Assembly (NCBI RefSeq): GCF_025464955.1
Contig: NZ_JAODNM010000048.1
Location: 1-33,550 of the forward strand
DNA: 33,550 bases
Source of the DNA: Amycolatopsis sp.
GTDB lineage: Bacteria; Actinomycetota; Actinomycetes; Mycobacteriales; Pseudonocardiaceae
Direction of reading: 5' to 3'
The translations under genes and the position numbers were made by a program. Below the pieces are notes generated by a model, which was given only the letters and a program-made list of their open reading frames with translations, was not told the origin of the DNA and searched no databases. Shown here piece by piece: positions 31,706-33,550 of this stretch. The stretch's first letter is position 1, and every line of letters starts with the position of its first letter.

Positions 31706-31764
31706 CGTTGTAGCCACAGAGGTAAAGTACAACGTGTATGGCAGTAAGTACAACGCTCGTTGTA
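31706..31764. promoter_or_regulatory. TetR operators in the divergent gap
   Basis: A perfect palindrome TACAACG-CT-CGTTGTA lies at 31749-31764. The same half-sites recur as CGTTGTA (31706-31712) and TACAACG (31728-31734); the two TACAACG copies are 21 bp apart. Their place between an oxidoreductase and a divergent TetR gene fits shared repression relieved by a ligand (inference). Confidence 0.7.
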
Positions 31765-31782
31765 ACCAGTGGAGGTTCGGAC

Positions 31783-32436
31783 GTGGCTGAAGCGGACAAA
31801 ACGACGTCGAAAGCACGTCGGGGCTCCCTGGAAAAGCGCCGCGCCATCACCTGCGGCGCTCGGGCGGTTTTCGGGCGCGAGGGGTACACCCGCGCGAGCA
31901 TCGACGCGATCGCCGCCGAGGCCGCGGTGTCGACGCGCACGATCTACAACCACTTCGCGGACAAGTCCGACCTGTTCCTGACGGTCATCGAGGAGAGCGC
32001 GACTCGCGTCGCGGAGGTCCAGATCGGGATCATCGAGAGCCAGCTGGCCGAGATCACCGACCTGGAGGCCGACCTGATCGCGTTCGGCTGCGTCTGGGCG
32101 ACCCCGATGCCGGAGTTCGCCGACCACTTCGCCCTGGTCCGGCAGATCAACGCCGAGGTCGGGCACATCCCGGCGGCCACCCTCGAAAGCTGGCAGGACG
32201 CCGGCCCCCGCCGTGTCCGTGCCGTCCTTGCCCGCCGCTTCCAGGAGCTGGCTGACGAGGGCTACCTGCACTTCGACAACGCCGACGACGCTGTCGCCCA
32301 TTTCATCGAACTCACCGCCCGCGAAAGCTCCCGGCGCTCCTTCCGTGGTGCAGTCCCCCTCGCTGAAGCCGAGGTCACCCGCCTCGCTACCGCCGGCGTC
32401 AAGGCCTTCCTCTACGGCTATCTCCCGCGCCCCTGA
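31783..32436 (+). CDS. TetR family transcriptional regulator
   Basis: This 217-residue regulator has an N-terminal TetR DNA-binding domain (about 15-65) reading ITCGARAVFGREGYTRASID, then AIAAEAAVSTRTIYNHFADKSDLF. The ligand-binding and dimer domain is of the TetR C-terminal type often found near redox genes (RESSRRSFRGAVPLAEAEVTR). GTG 31783 is chosen because GGAGG lies 7 nt upstream. The upstream ATG 31738 would put the operator palindrome inside the coding region and adds 15 residues unlike the family. It probably represses the FMN reductase gene and itself. The ligand is unknown. Confidence 0.87.
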   Translation: MAEADKTTSKARRGSLEKRRAITCGARAVFGREGYTRASIDAIAAEAAVSTRTIYNHFADKSDLFLTVIEESATRVAEVQIGIIESQLAEITDLEADLIAFGCVWATPMPEFADHFALVRQINAEVGHIPAATLESWQDAGPRRVRAVLARRFQELADEGYLHFDNADDAVAHFIELTARESSRRSFRGAVPLAEAEVTRLATAGVKAFLYGYLPRP

Positions 32437-32444
32437 CGCCTCAT

Positions 32445-32966
32445 TCAGTGGACGAAGCTGTCGGCCAGGACAACGACCTGGCGTTGGAACTGCGAGCGCT
32501 GCCGGACGGTGAGCACCATCGTTGCGGCGAAAAGGACGGTCAGGACGGAGAACCACGGGGTGGCGAACACCGAGCTGGCGACGCAGCCGATCAGGATGAT
32601 GCTCAGCATCACGAGGGAAGCGGTAAACGAGCGGTCGATCACCCCGAACCGGTGCTCTGCCACACTCAGCGCTCCTCGACGAGTCTCCTCATCCGACGGC
32701 GCAGGTCCGCGCCGTGAAGCTCGCTCGGCAGCCCGCAGCTTGTCGCGGGGAAGGTCCTCGATGAGGGTCAGCGTTCGCTTGAGGGTGTGCGAGAAGGTCA
32801 GACCCATCATCAGCCCGGCGATGAGGCTTGGCGGGATGATGATGTACAGCACGTGCCCGGTCATGTCGTTGGTGATGACCGCGCCCATCAACCAGCACGC
32901 AGCGTTGAACACCGCCGCGATCAGGCACAAGAGCCACCACGGAGCTTTGGCGAACCAGATCCACAT
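32445..32966 (-). CDS. Four-span membrane protein of unknown function (intact paralogue)
   Basis: This 173-residue protein starts MWIWFAKAPWW and has hydrophobic segments at about 10-32, 41-60, 115-137 and 140-158, with a basic cytoplasmic-type loop (HTLKRTLTLIEDLPRDKLRAAERA) in the middle. The tail ends QRQVVVLADSF. No family was recognised. The same order (MWI-AK-P-W, two spans, a basic loop with an L-R(D/K)LRA motif, two spans, V-LAD end) is seen in the frameshifted copy at 30644-31085. The frame is open far upstream, but GGGGAGG 5 nt before ATG 32966 sets the start. It is convergent with the TetR gene, 8 bp apart. Confidence 0.75.
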   Translation of the reverse strand: MWIWFAKAPWWLLCLIAAVFNAACWLMGAVITNDMTGHVLYIIIPPSLIAGLMMGLTFSHTLKRTLTLIEDLPRDKLRAAERASRRGPAPSDEETRRGALSVAEHRFGVIDRSFTASLVMLSIILIGCVASSVFATPWFSVLTVLFAATMVLTVRQRSQFQRQVVVLADSFVH

Positions 32967-33080
32967 CACGGCCTCCCCAGGGTGTTCGCCCACTTTACCC
33001 GATTTGCCCGGAATTCCGGCCCAATCCCGCGCCCGGTTTCGCCACCGACCACTCGCGAGCGACGCGTGGACGCACAAGCA

Positions 33081-33104
33081 CCGCAACTCGACGGCGAGTT
33101 GCGG
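33081..33104. repeat. Perfect CCGCAACTCG palindrome, inverted copy
   Basis: CCGCAACTCG-ACGG-CGAGTTGCGG is the reverse complement of the copy at 23502-23525. The 114 bp between the membrane-protein start and this site contain no gene. Confidence 0.85.
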
Positions 33105-33550
33105 TAGGCAACGACCCACCGATACGACCGAAAGGGCACTTTTGTGGTTCTTCGGTCGTCTGTGTGGGTGCTGGTTGCTGTGGACTGGCTGCGTTTTACC
33201 GCAGCAAGGGCCGGGTCGTGTCGTGTCGGTGTACGGCGAATGCCGGTGTCCGGAGCTGGGTGTGGGACTCGCCGGTCTGAGTGTGGGACTCGCCCTCGCT
33301 GAATGTGGGACTCGCACAGCGCGTCGGCGAGTCCCACACTCCAGCCCGGCGAGTCCCACGTTCAAACCGACGAGTCCCACAGTCACCACCAGCCGACCAC
33401 ACCCACTGACCTCAAGAACCTCACCAGCCACACCGACACCACCCAGCCACCCCAACCGGCCTTCAGAATCCCTTCCCCCACACCACCCGTCCCTGCCGCG
33501 GTAAAACGGAGCCAGTCCACATCACCCGGCACCCACTGAGGCGTCGCGGA
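33105..33550. repeat. Gene-free long inverted repeat with phased GTGGGACTCG units
   Basis: Six copies of a 10-bp unit occur. GTGGGACTCG starts at 33262, 33283 and 33305, and its reverse complement CGAGTCCCAC at 33328, 33350 and 33371, with spacings of 21, 22, 23, 22 and 21 bp. The centre is GTGGGACTCGC-11 nt-GCGAGTCCCAC. Further out, GTGGACTGGCTGCGTTTTAC (from 33180) pairs with GTAAAACGGAGCCAGTCCAC (to 33519). Right-arm sequence 33325-33442 matches 23583-23700 inverted. Open frames across it encode only low-complexity GLAVGL/SPTPHS-like strings and are not taken as genes. Confidence 0.85.

Noticed and set aside
31738..31782. ATG start for the TetR gene at 31738
   Set aside because: It would place the operator palindrome inside the gene; GTG 31783 has GGAGG at good spacing.
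33262..33380. Possible CRISPR array because of regular spacing of a short repeat
   Set aside because: Units are only 10 bp, intervals about 12 bp, half are inverted, and no cas genes are near.
32445..33455. Extension of the four-span membrane protein to 336 residues
   Set aside because: The upstream part reads through the inverted repeat and palindrome; ATG 32966 has a strong ribosome site shared with the paralogue.
1..33550. tRNA, rRNA or prophage genes
   Set aside because: No cloverleaf, rRNA segment, integrase or phage structural gene was recognised on either strand.

Overview
The window is very GC-rich and has dense genes with frequent GTG/TTG starts, 4-bp GTGA stop/start overlaps, Tat signals, a DasR-type chitinase operator, HNH endonuclease remnants and a second type II topoisomerase pair. 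This points to a filamentous actinomycete, most likely of the Pseudonocardiales (Amycolatopsis-like). That placement is inference from gene content; no marker gene for exact taxonomy is present.

Layout. 1-860: 3' end of an HNH endonuclease gene, a strong hairpin, then about 500 bp of non-coding repeats. 861-5868 (minus strand): a redox-signalling block with a response regulator fused to a thioredoxin-reductase-like flavoprotein that lacks its cysteines, a cNMP-binding-domain histidine kinase overlapping it, an AraC regulator, and an SDR oxidoreductase with its own MerR-type promoter (19-bp spacer). 5969-7369 (plus): two small membrane proteins and a DUF2993/LmeA-like protein. 7426-12484: secreted enzymes (Tat-exported PHP phosphoesterase, Tat-exported purple-acid-phosphatase-like enzyme, GH18 chitinase) with a DUF4383 membrane protein on the other strand. 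12571-17151 (minus): parE-parC. 17364-23498 (plus): a tightly coupled operon of GntR/HutC regulator, ADP-ribosylglycohydrolase-family protein, NCS1 permease, PfkB kinase, second NCS1 permease and isochorismatase-family hydrolase. It looks like a self-regulated import and breakdown route for a nucleoside-like or N-glycosidic compound of unknown identity. 23776-26483: a cupin and a rhomboid-like/DUF2156 lysyltransferase-like fusion. 26498-28951 (minus): a large DUF4157 (HExxH) protein of the kind linked to extracellular contractile injection systems, with an unrecognised C-terminal region. 29211-30642: a secreted SH3-CHAP cell-wall hydrolase and a pterin-dehydratase/glyoxalase-like protein. 30644-32966: a frameshifted membrane-protein gene and its intact paralogue flanking a divergent FMN-reductase/TetR pair with clear operators.

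Intergenic DNA carries three dispersed elements: a CCGCAACTCG/CGAGTTGCGG palindrome (five copies), a 10-bp GTGGGACTCG motif repeated every 21-23 bp (two loci, with a long inverted repeat at the right end), and long hairpins with a CTCGTGAG core behind genes.

The most interesting items are the permease/glycohydrolase/kinase operon, the cysteine-less response-regulator/flavoprotein with its partner kinase, the orphan DUF4157 protein, the rhomboid-lysyltransferase fusion, and the phased GTGGGACTCG element.
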